NCBI RefSeq assembly: GCF_963576615.1 | Contig: NC_088717.1 | Span: 38,766,302 to 38,830,301 of the forward strand | DNA from: Watersipora subatra | Lineage: Eukaryota; Bryozoa; Gymnolaemata; Cheilostomatida; Watersiporidae | DNA: 64,000 nucleotides | Direction of reading: 5' to 3' | In this document: positions 1 through 12,980 of the stretch, one piece after another | Layout: every line of letters begins with the position of its first letter | Numbering within the stretch: the first letter of the stretch is position 1 | Made by a program: the position numbers and the translations under genes | The notes under the pieces: model-generated | Seen by the model: the letters and a program-made list of their open reading frames with translations, nothing else | What the model was told of the DNA's origin: nothing | The model's database searches: none

Positions 1-193
1 TTTTCAATAGTTGTTTAGTTTTTTTAGTTATAAAAAATGTAAACTTATAATAAGGAAGGTAATGCTAAAAAATACCAAGCCATTTTTTCTCAAACGACAA
101 ACTACTATACTCAAATTTTGCTGAAAAAGTATTGTTTACATGCTCGTAAATTTAGTTTTGTCTGCACTAAAAACCAACATTTACAAATTGCAG

Positions 194-272
194 AACACTC
201 CGGAGATGTTTGCCTCGCATGATTTCTTAGATGCAAATGTACTTGAGACAAGACTGAGACGACGCTATCTTG
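194..272 (+). CDS. Sulfatase exon a
   Basis: Acceptor TTGCAG and donor GTACGT bracket 79 nt. It encodes a stretch beginning NTPEMFASHDFLD and ending RRRYL plus one base (G), which combines with GA of the next exon to give Gly, as in the 'RRYLGMV' segment of arylsulfatase B. Confidence 0.88.
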
Positions 273-3200
273 GTACGTGGAAATAGATTTTGACCTTCAT
301 AATGGCTAGGTGAATTGGTGGCATATTTCAGTATACCTGGTTACTGAGAAGCTGTAAAGGTGAGTTCACCCCAGGGAGATTTATTGGAGTTGCTTTCATG
401 ACAATTTGGTAAAAAAGGGAAAACAAGTATAAAAATAAGTTTTCTCAGTCACTGACACAAGATAAGTGGAATACCGCCTACTAATGTATGTTTTACAATT
501 TTTGATGGCCATGTTTGACAAAGTACAACATGGAATTAATTGATCCTACATGTATCTCACAATCTTGATAGGATAGAAAATACAAGCAAAATGATTGGAT
601 TTTGATGTTGAATTTCATTGGTAAAACAAGTTAATGCATTTGTATAGTCAAAGTTTCAGTTGATTCGTGTAAAGTTTTACAGACTAAGAGCTATGCATGC
701 CAACTCTGGCTGTTTCGGCGGAAACACAACTCCAACAAATCGTCCTGGTGTAAACATACCTTTAGTGACATTGTGACTCCTTAGAAATAATATTTGGGCT
801 GTTTTAAGGACTTGTACACGCTCTGGACAATATTGTTGGAGAGGCATTGAAAGCGCTCAAGAAGGCTCATCTTGATGATAACACAATAATAGTCTTTACT
901 TCCGATGTAAGTACCTCATATTTTTAATTTCATAATGTAAGTACAGTACACACTCCTAAAACGCAAGCAATCCATTCCGTGAGCGCTTATGTTATAGGGA
1001 ATTTACTTTATATGAACAGTAAAGTATACTTAAATTGCTTAGTTTGTTCCAAGATCTTCACCAACTCATCTCTCATCTTTTTGGTCAAAAAGGAAAAAGA
1101 CCAGGCTTAAATGTTTTATTTTAATGACAGCTATGATTGTAGTATTATTATTATTATTGGTTTGTATTGTTAACTTTCTCTTTTTACCACTTTCACTCAG
1201 TTCATGGTTTATCATTGTAATAATTTTACAATGAGTTTCGGAGAACGCACACCTTCAATGTCGGCTTACCTCAAGTTTTTCTTTTATTCTAGACAGCTAG
1301 GTCTATTTTTTTTTAAATAAAATTACAAATGTTTTCTATTTCAAAAATAAAGTAAAACAAAATTATAATGTTACTATAATAAGAGTGATGTCTAGCTGTC
1401 CATCTGTCTATGAGGCAAGAAGGTTCAGGGTTATGATAAAGGATAGCTATGGACAACAGTCCAACTCATTACACTTAGATCAATAGTCCGAAACTAACAC
1501 TTACACTGAATAATTGTGTAGCTACTCATTCTCTGTTCTTTATCGACACACAGGACGATTTATACCGGCAAACTATATTGCCACGATACTGGTATGTCTA
1601 ATAGAGATAACCCTGTTTGTCGTTTTTTCTAAAGTGCAGCAAGAGCAAAAGCGATATTTTAAGGCTAACTATAAGATACGCGTTATTTAAATCAAACTTT
1701 AGAACCTGCAAGAATTTCGCACATTACGTTATATGAGTACAAAGCAAAAACTTTACATTAATTCTTTGCGATAGGTGGAATTTACGTTATACAATATATG
1801 TGTTGTAGGAGCATCTACTGTGCACAAAATCTCTAGTCTTGTAACACTTATATAAACGGTATGTACTTCATACCTCTAATTTGATAACATTTTAATGTAA
1901 GTACCTCATATCTTTAGAGCTTTTGTACTTACTAGATGTAAGTTCCTTATATCTTCAGAGTTTTTGAACTTAAATTTAAATAGCTCACATCTCTGAGCTA
2001 GAAAAATATTTTAAGCTAGTGGAGAAAGTTTTTGAAATCACCTATGATTTTTTTTTCATTTATTCATAAAATGCTATTCATTGTTGTTACATAAGACTAA
2101 AATAATCTATTCACTTTTTATAACATTGTTATCTTTTTTTATCTGCAAGAAGTTCAAATTATATATTTTTATCAGCATTCGATTTTACCAGAGCGCAATC
2201 TCAATTCCGCGGTCTATTTCTGCTCTTAAACAATATGTAAGGAGCACCGTATTATAAGAAGCATTTTGAAATATGCATAAAAACAACAACAAAGGTAAAA
2301 CAGTGAGCTCACTGATCTTTACTGGATAAAATATTCACTCTTCTTTAATAAAACCCTCAAAGTTTTTTCTCAATAGCTGAATTAAGCAGCTAAGCACTAA
2401 CAACATAGCTTGGCTTCATGTGAGCCCATGTGTCCACAATCCACCAGCGCATGGAGACGTAACTTGTCAGTCGCTGTCTCAGTTTAGACTATGCCTCATA
2501 AGTTTAAACTGAGCGCCATAAGAAAGTAAATTTACTGATACCATTTTAGGGAGTTTCCTAAACCAGTAAATAGCAGTTAGCTGCACACCCCTGCTCTAAG
2601 CTTAGCAGGAGTTTTTGTCATTTTATTGGAAAATAGTCTGTGGAGTGGTGACCATATAGTGCACTTACCAAAGGCATACAGCAGATTTTAAAACTCAGTT
2701 TACACAGAAGGCACACTCTCTTAAAAAGCTCACAATTGTTGTTTTGAAACTTTTAGTTTTTTAGTTGCGTCGCACCTTACGATGTGTGGTACAAAAAATA
2801 TGGTAACGAACAAACAGCTTTTACCAGCTTCATACATCGAAAAATTTCAAACAAGGCAATAACAGCAAGGTTTTTTAAATTATTTATGAGCAGATAAGAA
2901 CCTCTTGCAACTGTACTTGCAGGAAATTTATTTGAAATTCATTGCATATAGAAATGCATATATCTGCAGAACGGTGGTGCAGGAACCTCTGCAACATTTG
3001 GAAACCTCGAGTACTACGCTAACAACTACCCTCTTCGAAATGGAAAGAATTCTTATACAGAGGGTGGAGTGCGCACCCCAACTATCTATTATGACCCAAG
3101 GCTTTCTTCTACAACTCGAGGAACTACTAGAGATTTCCTGATACACGTCTCTGATTGGCTACCTACCTTTGTAGAACTTGGAAAGCGCAGCGCAGGCCAA

Positions 3201-6200
3201 AGAACTACATTCAGAGGTTGGCAGCTGATAAAAATGTGTGTTAAAATTGTACAATGTTAAACTGCACTATTCTATAGCAATTTTGTGTAAAAGTAGATTA
3301 AAAGGCAATTTTTTAACATTCACTAATTAAACATGAACTTTTGTAAATTTTGTAGATTTTATCGGAAGCTATCAGTATTTTTTTTAACATTTGTGATTGC
3401 TTTTGATGTCTGAGGTGATTTGATTGCCAAGATGTTTCAAGATTAAAATCAATAAAACTTGATTGTGATTAAAATGCTCAGATCAAGCGAAAGTGCGATT
3501 ATGACGTCTATAATTGCAAAGAGATTGACAGAATAAAAACACACGAAGCTTTAACTTAAATGTACAGTAATAACCGATATCAACTATCTCTGCTAGTGAC
3601 ATCATTTCCCTCGTATTTGTCTTCTGATTGTTTTAATAGCGATCAAGTTTTATTGATTTTAATCTTGAATTCCCTGACAGTTAGATCACCTCAAATATAA
3701 AAAGTATTGCAAATGATAGAAAAATACTGATAATTTTTGATAAAATCTACTAAAGGTTTTATGCAAGTTCATCTTTAAAAAGAGGCTCTTTTCTTTTAGT
3801 CTTTCCACATCTCAAAAGTACTTTGATAAATAACAAAGTTTCTTATACTTCCGTTGTATTCAAGTCTTGTCTTGGCGCACTTGCCCTGCACTATGTGTTT
3901 ATACTTTACTTGCCAACAGATATTGATGGAAGGTCTCAAGTAGTAAACCTCCAGTCAACCTATGATAACCCACCGACAAGAAAATATGAAGTAAGGAGTG
4001 AAATGCTGGTGGCCCTCTCCGATGCAACAGGAGATATCATCAACCCTTCAGAGTGTGCTACAGAGGATGCAGCTTACAGGTACAGAGAAACACACCAATC
4101 ACAGCATGCCCGTTAACATTAGATGAAAGTTTTTTTAAACGACGCTTTAAATGTTGTTATCAATTGTATATTTTTAACAAATGTTTTGTAAACTTATATT
4201 TAAACAGTAGTAAACTTTTTTGCGACTGAGAGAGGGCAGCTCTGCAGTGCTCAAAAAACCAAGTCAATTCGTAGCGTAATTTAGACCTCGGACATTCCTG
4301 CATGAAAGCTGCTCTAACTCATCGCCAATTCGTTGTAGTTCTACATAAATATTCATACTATCTATCTACTAATAAACAATAGACAAACTGTGAAATTTTA
4401 ATGATAAAATTTTACGATAAGTGATAAAAGTACGAAGATCTTATAATCTGTACTGCAATTTGCTTGAGCTGAAAATTTACATAAATTGGTCATATTTATT
4501 TAATTATCTAATTAATGTTGTTGTTTATGATTTTAACAACTTATCTATTAAAACTGTAAGCAAACCTTGACATACAAAGTTATTTGATGCCAAAACTTTC
4601 CTTATGTGCCTATCTATATATATAAATCTCAAAATTTCTCATTCGTCTAACCAGCTATAGCGATTGAAATCTCGCAATGAAAATCTGTTTCGGACAAGAT
4701 TTGGACTTGGAACTTTCAGTTCACAAGCAAGAAGCTAACTCATTAGGCTACGTGAGATGCAACAAAATTATTGGGCAATATGATTCACTATCTGGGTTAA
4801 AATACGCATAATGACTCAGTGTTAAGACTCAGTGTCACTAAAGCCTGGTTCCCATGTCGATTGCGAGACTACGGCGATAAATTGTGCAGCAAAACGTTTG
4901 CGACGTTAGGCTCGGCGGCATATGTTCCCATATAAGCTGCATCGCTAAACATAATCGCGAAATCAAATAAAATGTTCGCTCGCCATGCTGTTTCTATGAT
5001 GGTGACGTTCACCCGTAAAGTGCATTTTGGGAAGGTTTTGCCTGCGGCCTTTTGCAAAATTTGAACAGCGCTAAACTATTGCGATGCTGCCGGCAACTAC
5101 CGGCGATAACCGGTGGGTAGGTTCCCATTTCACCGCTAATAGCCTGCAGCGCGATCGCCGGTGCTTTGCAATGTATACGGGAACCAGGCTTAAACTTTGC
5201 TCTCACGGCTTTTATTAGTAAGTTTAGCAACATGATACCAGCTTGCTCAAATTAGCCAATGGCAACTACATTGTCTGCCACTGTTTATAAGCCGGTTTTT
5301 AACACTCGTGCAACATCAAACATTTGGCTAGTACTGTCATATTATAGAATAAATGTTTTCACACTTTTACTTCAACTCAGAAATAAGCACCGCCTTTTCT
5401 TTCATCACCACTACTATAACTCACACTAGCCCTTTTGGAAACCTAGACAATATGAAATAGTAGAAAAACATAAAAGTCATGTTTTCAGTTTTTATTGGAA
5501 GTTCAAGAGTGGTTTATATATATCCTAGAGAACATTCAAGATTTGAAGTGTTTAGTACTGTGACAGGGGAAAAGAGTGAAAGCGCTGCGAGCTAGAAACT
5601 TGATTTAATTGCTCTGTCCAGCATATATTGTAACATGTCATTCATAACTTTTCTTATGATACATTATACTGTACAGTTGTGGTCTAACAACTTGTGTGCC
5701 ACAGCGCTTAACACCAGTTGATCGAATAGCGTGTATGGTTAAATCAATTCAAGTGCATCATGGGATACCATTGCTGATACCAGAGATACCTTCTTTTTTT
5801 CACTGTGTAATCTTTTTTTAGAAGATTCTTAAAGCTGGATTGTTTCCGGATACTTTGAACATATGTATTAGAAATTACATTATATATTGATAAAAATACT
5901 TCCTTAAAAGTCATGTTGTGTGTAAAAAAATATATACGTTATGGTGGTTGCTAGTTAAGTCATTACTCTGTAATAAAAACTGTGAAAGATGTTTCAATAA
6001 AGACTGATCAGCTAAAAACTATTAAATTGTCTTTTTGCCGCATGCACTCCATGTCTATAGTCAGCATCTTACCTGTAGATGGAGAGACTGGAAGTTGATT
6101 TATGGTGACCAGTACTATCTAAGAGATCCAGCAACAGTTCCCTCTGAGTGGCCAAAACCCGAGGAATCACCAGAACTTCCTGAAATTACTGGAGATGATT

Positions 6201-7948
6201 GTCACAGAATAGTTGATGGTCAGAGAGTTGTCCGGTGTCTTTTCAACTTGGCTGGTATGATCAACAGCTTGCATCAATAAATTTTAGTTTCATTTTCATA
6301 TTACCTAATTGGAGATTTGCAATTCATTAACCTTCTTCTCTTTATATCAGACATCCCCTCAAGAGCTTTGTTTTATATGATAACTTTGATAGACTTTTGA
6401 TATATTTTTTTAACTTGTCTTGTTTGAGTAGAGGCATGGGTTTGATGCTTAAGGCTGGTTCACACTATATCGTAGTGTGTCGGAGTTTTCTTTCCGGCGT
6501 TCTTTGTCGACTATGTGAACCAAAAACTGATGACATCGATGAAGCAACCTAGATACTTTAGGAAAATTGGCAGCTGTCAATCTTTCTCGATATTCAGCGG
6601 AGGATCGACAATCACCTTTACAATGGGAACCATTTCTGCAATAGCAATTTGCAGCCGCGGAGAGCATGCTTTATTTGTTTTCATTGATTATAGCCTCTGC
6701 GAGACTAGTATTTGAATCAATTACACAAAAACTTGGAAATTTTTTTACGAAAAATTAAAAATGGAAATGATAACCCTGCGTCACAGAGTATTTACTGATG
6801 CAAACGTAAATGTGTACGTGATGCTTTAAACATTGTTACCATCGATGATCACCAAAGTAGTGTGGCATCCACGCTGAGATACGGCGATATAGTGGGAACC
6901 AGCTTTTAGTCACCTAATTTTCTTTACACTGAACTAGTTGACATATTGAAAAATTACATCTCTGTGCTCATTCACTTATGTTGGTATATCTTCGCTTCAA
7001 AAGCCTTATTAATTTTGGTATTAAATGTGAGCAGCAGATGTTTCCTCCAAGCTCTTTTCAGCAAAGATATTCCTCACAAATTTAGTCAATCATTATTAAT
7101 AACTTCAGGCTTGTTTACATAACAAAGCAACGTCTTTTGGCAGATACATGTTTATTTAAACACAATAGCTATTAGAACATAATCTTTTAATGTTTGGTTG
7201 ATTGCATATAACACAAAACCTATAATTTGTCTTGCAATGTTTTCTATCTGGCTTTAAAAGAATGATATAAATTGGGAAGAATTCAACTGTGAAATTGCAC
7301 TGCCCCGTTTTCTTATGAAGCTGAACATGAACAAAGCTATGAACATAATGCTTGTTTCATATTTTAAAAGTTTTACGGTTTATTCTCTGCTGCATTTAAT
7401 AAAAAAGGCTGATTTTCTAGTATTTGATTAATAATTTGGCCAGAGAAAGTCTGGTCAGAAATCTTTGAAGTATGTATTACAGTAGAAAGATAAAACTCTT
7501 TAAAAAAGATTCAGCCTGATATAATTCTTAAAACAATAAGGAGTTAAAAATATGAAAAGCTCAGCTCAGAATGTTTCAATGTATCATTAGTAGATATTAT
7601 ATAATTTAATTTATTATTTGTAACTTCCTGATCTTAGAAGCCTTAATAGTCAATAGGAATTAGTCAGAGCGCAAGAGTGAAAGCAATTACTCTGTTTCCA
7701 ACTTTCTTTTAGATGATCCGAGTGAACTGAACAATCTGTTTGATGAAAAACCAAATATTGTCCACATGCTTTTGGAAAAGATAAAAGCTGCCAGAAAAGA
7801 GTCGGTAATGCCTGTTTACCAGACAACCCTCGGAGTTTCTGATATCACAACACAACCATTTGGAGAGTTCATCATACCTCGACATGACTATTGTATTCCT
7901 TCTATTGATTTCCCATTAGAACCAAATGATCCAATGTGTTTCTTTTAA
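194..7948 (+). CDS. Arylsulfatase (arylsulfatase B-like), 3' six exons, 5' end outside window
   Basis: Sulfatases of this family hydrolyse sulfate esters on glycans such as N-acetylgalactosamine 4-sulfate, in the lysosome or secreted. Exons read 194-272, 809-906, 2970-3216, 3920-4079, 6079-6254 and 7713-7948, and the reading phase agrees across every junction. Joined, they give family landmarks in order: RRRYLG, LDNIVGEAL, TIIVFTSD|NGGAG (the metal-binding Asp-Asn of the DNGG motif), YTEGGVRTPTIYY, HVSDWLPTFVEL, RWRDWKLIYG and LFNLADDPSELNNL, ending at a TAA. The N-terminal half with the C/S-x-P-x-R formylglycine site is upstream of the window. The junction from exon 3 to 4 uses a weak donor (GTTGGC) and is the least certain. 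Introns hold two Harbinger-like MITEs, a long-TIR MITE and SINE pieces. Whether it acts on GalNAc-4-sulfate or another sulfate ester cannot be told. Confidence 0.92.
809..906 (+). CDS. Sulfatase exon b
   Basis: The exon has 98 nt between acceptor TTTTAAG and donor GTAAGT. It encodes LDNIVGEALKALKKAHL and then NTIIVFTSD, the family's 'LWNNTVFIFSTD' strand that leads to the active-site Asp-Asn. It ends in phase 0 exactly after the metal-binding Asp. Confidence 0.9.
1364..1530 (-). repeat. Degenerate tRNA-derived SINE (minus orientation)
   Basis: Read on the minus strand it ends in ACTCTTATTATAGTAAC, the 3' tail shared by the other SINEs here, preceded by a GACAGATGGACAG-type stretch. The tRNA-like head is too worn to place exactly. 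Confidence 0.45.
2970..3216 (+). CDS. Sulfatase exon c
   Basis: The acceptor TCTGCAG is followed directly by NGGAGTSATFGNLEYYANN, completing the DNGG motif. GGVRTPTIYY and DFLIHVSDWLPTFVEL follow. The 3' border is placed at 3216 because phase 1 there joins with AT of the next exon to give Asp. The donor (GTTGGC) is poor, so the end could move by a few codons. Confidence 0.82.
3333..3772. mobile_element. MITE with long terminal inverted repeats, copy 1
   Basis: About 440 bp in a sulfatase intron. The first ~150 bp (ATGAACTTTTGTAAATTTTG onward) and the last ~150 bp (ending GGTTTTATGCAAGTTCAT) are inverted copies. Both arms include the TTTCAAGATTAAAATCAATA / TTGATTTTAATCTTGAA segment. There is no coding capacity. 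Related copies or halves lie near 10060, 15365, 21945, 24678 and 57345. Confidence 0.8.
3920..4079 (+). CDS. Sulfatase exon d
   Basis: It begins with the 'DIDG' segment, equivalent to the LDG that precedes the hydrophobic Trp/Tyr in arylsulfatase B, and ends with DAAYR in phase 2 before donor GTACAG. An alternative upstream acceptor (TTTCTTTTAG at 3799) also stays open and cannot be excluded without transcript data. Confidence 0.72.
4613..4775 (-). repeat. 3' part of the composite tRNA-containing retroelement
   Basis: On the minus strand it has a tRNA-like A box (TAGCCTAATGAG), a B-box-like AAGTCCAAATC and the terminal TTTTGAGATTTATATATA shared with copies near 30 kb. Only the tRNA-headed 3' half is present. 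Confidence 0.6.
4842..5190. mobile_element. Harbinger-like MITE, 349 bp
   Basis: The ends are AGCCTGGTTCCC and its reverse complement GGGAACCAGGCT, flanked on both sides by TAA (4839-4841 and 5191-5193). A 3-bp TWA target duplication is the hallmark of PIF/Harbinger elements. The interior is much richer in G+C and CpG than its surroundings and codes for nothing. It lies in a sulfatase intron. Confidence 0.85.
6079..6254 (+). CDS. Sulfatase exon e
   Basis: Acceptor ACCTGTAG completes the split Arg codon, giving YRWRDWKLIYGDQ, the counterpart of 'AIRHGNWKLLTG'. The exon ends in CLFNLA in phase 1 before donor GTATGA. Confidence 0.9.
6452..6905. mobile_element. Harbinger-like MITE, 454 bp
   Basis: The ends AGGCTGGTTCACACTATATCG and (reversed) AAGCTGGTTCCCACTATATCG match at 18 of 21 positions. 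TTA flanks both sides (6449-6451 and 6906-6908). It shares the 'GCTGGTTC' end with the element at 4842, so both probably use the same transposase, which is not in this window. Confidence 0.83.
7713..7948 (+). CDS. Sulfatase terminal exon
   Basis: A strong pyrimidine-rich acceptor (ACTTTCTTTTAG) opens it. It encodes DDPSELNNLFDEKPNIVHML, the usual C-terminal 'DPEERHDLS' helix region, then a Pro-rich tail ending NDPMCFF and a TAA at 7946-7948. Confidence 0.9.
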
Positions 7949-7976
7949 GATGACAGACCCAATATTTTTCTTCTAG

Positions 7977-7982
7977 AATAAA
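7977..7982 (+). terminator. Probable polyadenylation signal of the sulfatase
   Basis: AATAAA lies 29 nt after the sulfatase stop codon. It is the first such hexamer downstream; its use is inferred from position only. Confidence 0.55.
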
Positions 7983-8993
7983 AATGCTAAAGAATCTTGA
8001 AATTTCTGTTAAGTGATTTTGCCAAAGATTTTTTCATGACACGGTGCCTCAGCTGGCACACAGATCTGAGTCAAATTAAAAAGAGTTATCAATAGTATAA
8101 CAGTTAGAATCATCGATTATGCAAAAAAATAAATTTTAACAGTAAAAGTGTTTCAATATTCTCTGTACAATGTCATTTCAGATCCAAAAAACTGGTGAGA
8201 GTCTTCAAAAACAGTAAGAGTAAACATACAGTGCCAGACAAAATTGTTGGGACGCAATTACAGCAGTGCATGGTTTTTCATGTTTGGTCAGGAATGACTT
8301 TTATGTTTTTATATATAGGTTCTCAAAAGTATATATATTCTGATTCCTTATACTGCTCTAACGGTCTAATGAGTGTAACTTCATCATGTTTTTGGTTAAT
8401 TCAGACATCTTTTAAAGGAGCATATCTACAATTATTACCAATAGCTGCATATTTATAAATAAAAAAATTGTCTGATTGGTAATAGCTTAATCAACTGAAA
8501 CTTGAGTTGAAGTACAATACTAAAAAAGGCCATCTTCAAAATAACAACGCATTCCCAATCTTTGATCTATAATCGCATTGTAATATCTTTTTCAATCGTA
8601 TTGATAACTTATTGAATAAATAATGTTTTAATTTTTATTGATTTATGGTTTTAAAGTCAAACATAACCTGAAACTTGTGTTATACTTTGTGCTTCTATAC
8701 ATTATAGCGAGAATAGTTTCTTATGCTTCACAAGTATTCCAGTAATGTATATTTCCTATTAATTTATAATATAAATTTATATTAATATCGCAAGTATTGT
8801 GATGATTTAGTAATCAATATTTTAAATTTCAAAACTCACTTGTGATTGTCTTCCCTTGGCAATCATCTGCAGGATCTAAACACTAATACTGTCCTTAGTC
8901 TCACAATCATAGTCTTGATTTTGAAAAGAAACGTCTAAATGGTCAGAAAGTAGGCAAAAGGCAATTAAGTCAAGCAGCAAGTAATCTTTACTA

Positions 8994-9140
8994 TAATAAG
9001 AGCCGTGTCTGTTCGTCTGTCAAGGGCCATAGATGGAAATCGGAAAAAAGAGATTGCATTGTACAGGTTTCAAAATCTCAACATGCACTTAATAAACCCC
9101 CACGCTCTACTTATGCTCATCATTCCCGTTGGGAAGTCTC
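8994..9140 (-). repeat. tRNA-derived SINE (minus orientation)
   Basis: Minus-strand reading gives a B-box-like GAGATTTTGAAACCT, then GACAGACGAACAGACACGG and the family tail CTCTTATTATAGTAAAG at 8994-9010. Confidence 0.6.
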
Positions 9141-10059
9141 AGAATAGTGTCGCCGTACTTATTTTCTGGTCTTTATTGGCACTTCTGATAATTGTGCACA
9201 TAGTTGTTACACCTGACTATTTCTCACTGCATAAGGAACTGCCAGGACACTTGTAATTACATAATCTTGTATCAGATACATTTGTTTTTATCATAACCCA
9301 CTTTATTTCTCATCAGACTTACGAGGCTTCATGAATCTTTTATTCAATTTCCACCCAGCAATGGTGTCGCATACTAAAATAAGCTTTTGTCTAATGCTTA
9401 AAATAATCTGGACAAAACTTCCTCCTATTAATTAAATTCTACATATTGTCACTAGATCTATTACTGCTGACTGCCATTGGTTCTTGCTTCTTAATATCAA
9501 ATGCTCTAACTACCGTCTCCTTCACTCTAAGAGTTCTCTCATCTTATTTTATGAGCGCGTAAGGGCATGGCTTTTAATTTTAGCCCCAGGTAGTGTTCCA
9601 ACTTTTGTAGTGGTTTCTAAAGGGTTGGATTATAATTGCATTTGGTTAACTATTTCTGCCCTACTTTTTGCATTAGCAACCTCCATTCTTTATTGCACAA
9701 CATCTTTCTGAGAATTAGTGCTTTTAACTCTAACCAATAATACAATAACACAGCAGCTTCTAGTGACCTACAAGTACGTACTCTGACTTAGATGTTACAC
9801 TTGGCTACTAAACTCATTTTCTACTAGACAACGTCAAGGCGCTTTAAAACTGCTCTGTTTGGATAGGGAGTCGTTGTAAATGGTGGAACAAATTGGTGAA
9901 GTTTTTTATGCTGATATAACTGTAATGGAAATTGCTGGCATAGCCCTTTTTCCAGATTTTATTAGTTGCATACAATGTACAAACTAATTGCAGCTGCGGT
10001 CTCTAATTTTTTTCATGTTACGTTTTCTTTTAGTGCCTATCAAAACGATTAAAGGGTTA

Positions 10060-10690
10060 CTTACGTCAAGTTTTTAAAGTTTAGATATTTTTATCATTTG
10101 AGATCCTTTTGGCGTTTTAGATGGTCTGACAACCAGAATGCCTTAAGATTAAAATCAGCAAAACTTGATCATGATTAAAACGTTAGCAGAAAAAAAGACA
10201 TCTCGAAAATTGACATCGGCAGTCGCATTTTCTGTTTGCTCCCTTCATTACTGAATTAGCTATGGCGCTCAAGTTGCAGTGTTGGGCGTCTCTATTGAAA
10301 TATATTTAATTCTGTATCTGCTGATTATTGTTACAATAAAATGTCAAGTATAGCCTCAAATACATCTGAAAGATGTTTTAAATAACTCTAAAAATAGGTA
10401 GGTTGGAAAATGCCTTTTTTTCTCTAAATGCTGTCTAAACACACAAATACTCGATGCCGACGAGACCATATATTTATCTCAGACAAATGATATGCATGAC
10501 TACTGACGGTCTCTTTGGAAAAGCCCGGGCATTTCTTTTTTATCTGAGCAATTTTACCGCGAACTAGTTTTACCGACTTTGATGTTGAAACATCACAGCA
10601 GTCAGATCACATAAAACAATAAAAAAATCTCAAAGGATTGAAAAATATTTATGCTTTCTGGTAAAATTTTGGAATCGTGACATGATTTAC
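10060..10690. mobile_element. MITE with long terminal inverted repeats, copy 2
   Basis: The left arm carries AAGATTAAAATCAGCAAAAC and the right arm GTTGAAACATC...CAGTCAGATCAC with ATGCTTTCTGGTAAAATTTT. These are the same arms as the copy at 3333, with a longer unrelated middle. Confidence 0.65.
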
Positions 10691-12061
10691 CTTTTAAATA
10701 TCTCATTGCCTGTTGTTTATCTCAAAATTCTTACTATAAATAACAAATCAAATTTAGGGTTGTTTAGCTCCAAAGGATTTTTATAAAAATAAAATCAGTT
10801 TAGAATGAGAAGGTGTAAAAATTCTGCTCAGCAGTGTTAGCAGAAGTGCTCACTAAATAAGCATTTTGGATGAGAATTTAATGATTGTTCTATCATGAAG
10901 AGAACAACTGCGACAATCTTTCTTTTTAACCTAATAAGAACTTTTTGTTGTGTTTTGACACGTTAAATGAGTCTGAATTTTTACAAACGGCAGGTGTAGG
11001 CTATATAGCATATCTCTAGAGCCATATGATAAATGCATAGTCTTGCTGGACATCTGACCAAGTACATGACTGATTTGGATTGCTTTCTGTAAGTCATGCA
11101 TGCCAGAGTTTTATAAGCAACATTTCAAGGAATGCTATTTCAACTCTGACTATGGATAGCTGTTTACTCAACTATTTAGTGTAATATATTTAACACAAAA
11201 TGGAGTTTTCTTGAATTAATTTTTCAATGGCCAGATATGCTAGTACAGTTGATGCAGTTGATCAATCTGTCTGCAAGCGTATTGTTCTGTGTATTATTCT
11301 CGAGTCAATAAACGTTCTAAAGGTCAATAGTATGCTAAACCGATTATCCTTTAATACTGCAGACAAAGATCCACTCGCAGTCCAAGCTGGCAATTCTTAA
11401 CCCACTTCCCACCTGCTCTGTTATAATCATATCACATAGCAACTGACTTCTGACTAAAGTATTCATTGCGTGAAATGTAAAGAACGAAACCATCACAAAG
11501 TGAAAAAAACGTATATTATACTCATATATTCTCAGCTTACTTAGCATTGTAGGATTTATAGAAGACACACTCTAAGTGAGAAGTTATAAATTCAGTGACT
11601 ACTATGCAAACAACTAACAAAATTAACTTCCGACTTGAGTAAGAAGCTTTATACTGTAACTAAAGATGTTTGTAAGGTGCATCAAGAGGAACCGCACAGT
11701 TACACAGGTGGCAGGTTATTGTCACGCAATTCTCAACCAGCTTGCAAAAATTTAAACTGCTACAAAGAGGCTTAGTGAATGGCAGATCTCATGCTCATTA
11801 AAAAGTGGCAATTGTTAGAGATTTTAGAGTTGAAATTAGTTGATATTCATTAATTCATCTGAATTTAGAATTAGGATGTTATTTATATTATACCATGATC
11901 TGCAGCTTCTGATATTACAATATTGAGAAAATTAGCCAATCACTGAGCACCTTACTTTAATTCTTTAACTATCCACCCAGATGGAGAGGTTTTCTCTTCT
12001 CACAACACTATGACTTATTACTCATCCTACTTGTGTGTTTAGCATTTCACTGGGTTCACTA

Positions 12062-12092
12062 CATAGAGTTATCTATGGGAGATAACTCTATG
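12062..12092. repeat. Perfect 13-bp hairpin
   Basis: CATAGAGTTATCT and AGATAACTCTATG are exact reverse complements around a 5-nt loop. No gene is adjacent. Confidence 0.8.
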
Positions 12093-12980
12093 GTTCACAT
12101 TATTGTTGTAGACAAACTGCCTCACCAAAAAGCTTTTCTCAAAATATTGCACAGCTGTTTCTTATGAAAGTTTATATAAAATGTATAATTAGACAAACAG
12201 TCGTACAGACAGTTTTACATATGCGACAGATTTTTCTTTTGTTTATGTTAACTGTTTCCTTAGAGAAGATAGCTCCTACAGTATGATATAATAAGTTGAC
12301 ACGCATGAGAAACACATTAGCTAATGGTATAGCGGGTCGATCTATGGCTATTCAGATTCATATATAAAATAGCAGCCCAGTGATTGTACCTATTATTGAT
12401 TTATTGATGGCTAGCATGTCTTACCGCACGGGCTATTCAGTAAGCTTGAATGACTATCTTTGCTTTGTTTACAGAAGCTGCTAAGATAGCAATGTCATCT
12501 TTTTGACTCTCATCCTGTCAGATTGCGATGACAACAATAATGCAGTAACAACAATTCCAACAATTCTAGTAGATTTCTGTACCAACAATCCACACATGAC
12601 CCAGTTATTAATGATAACCCCTTCAATCTTTTTCTATACATAAGGTTATAACATTTTTTATTCAAACACATTCAACTGCAATCTAAGACAAAAATATTTT
12701 CATCTGCTATTCTGTTTTGCTATTTCACAGCAGTAATAAAGAATTTACATGTATATTAGCTGGTATTAATATGTATGCGTTTGGAAACATGCATTACAGT
12801 ATTAACGAGGGATTTCGAGTTTTAGCTAAAACAAAAAAAATGTCAAATATTGATATTTTAAGATACGGTCTCTCACACAACTTGTCTATATAAACTGTTA
12901 CAGTGCATCAAAATATTATTGTTCAAATTATATTTCAACTAGTAGGCTGCTGCATAAGTATGCGCACAATTATTCTCAGA

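Noticed and set aside
1..193. Possible further sulfatase exon at the left edge
   Set aside because: AT-rich intron sequence without an open frame matching the family; the next upstream exon must lie outside the window.
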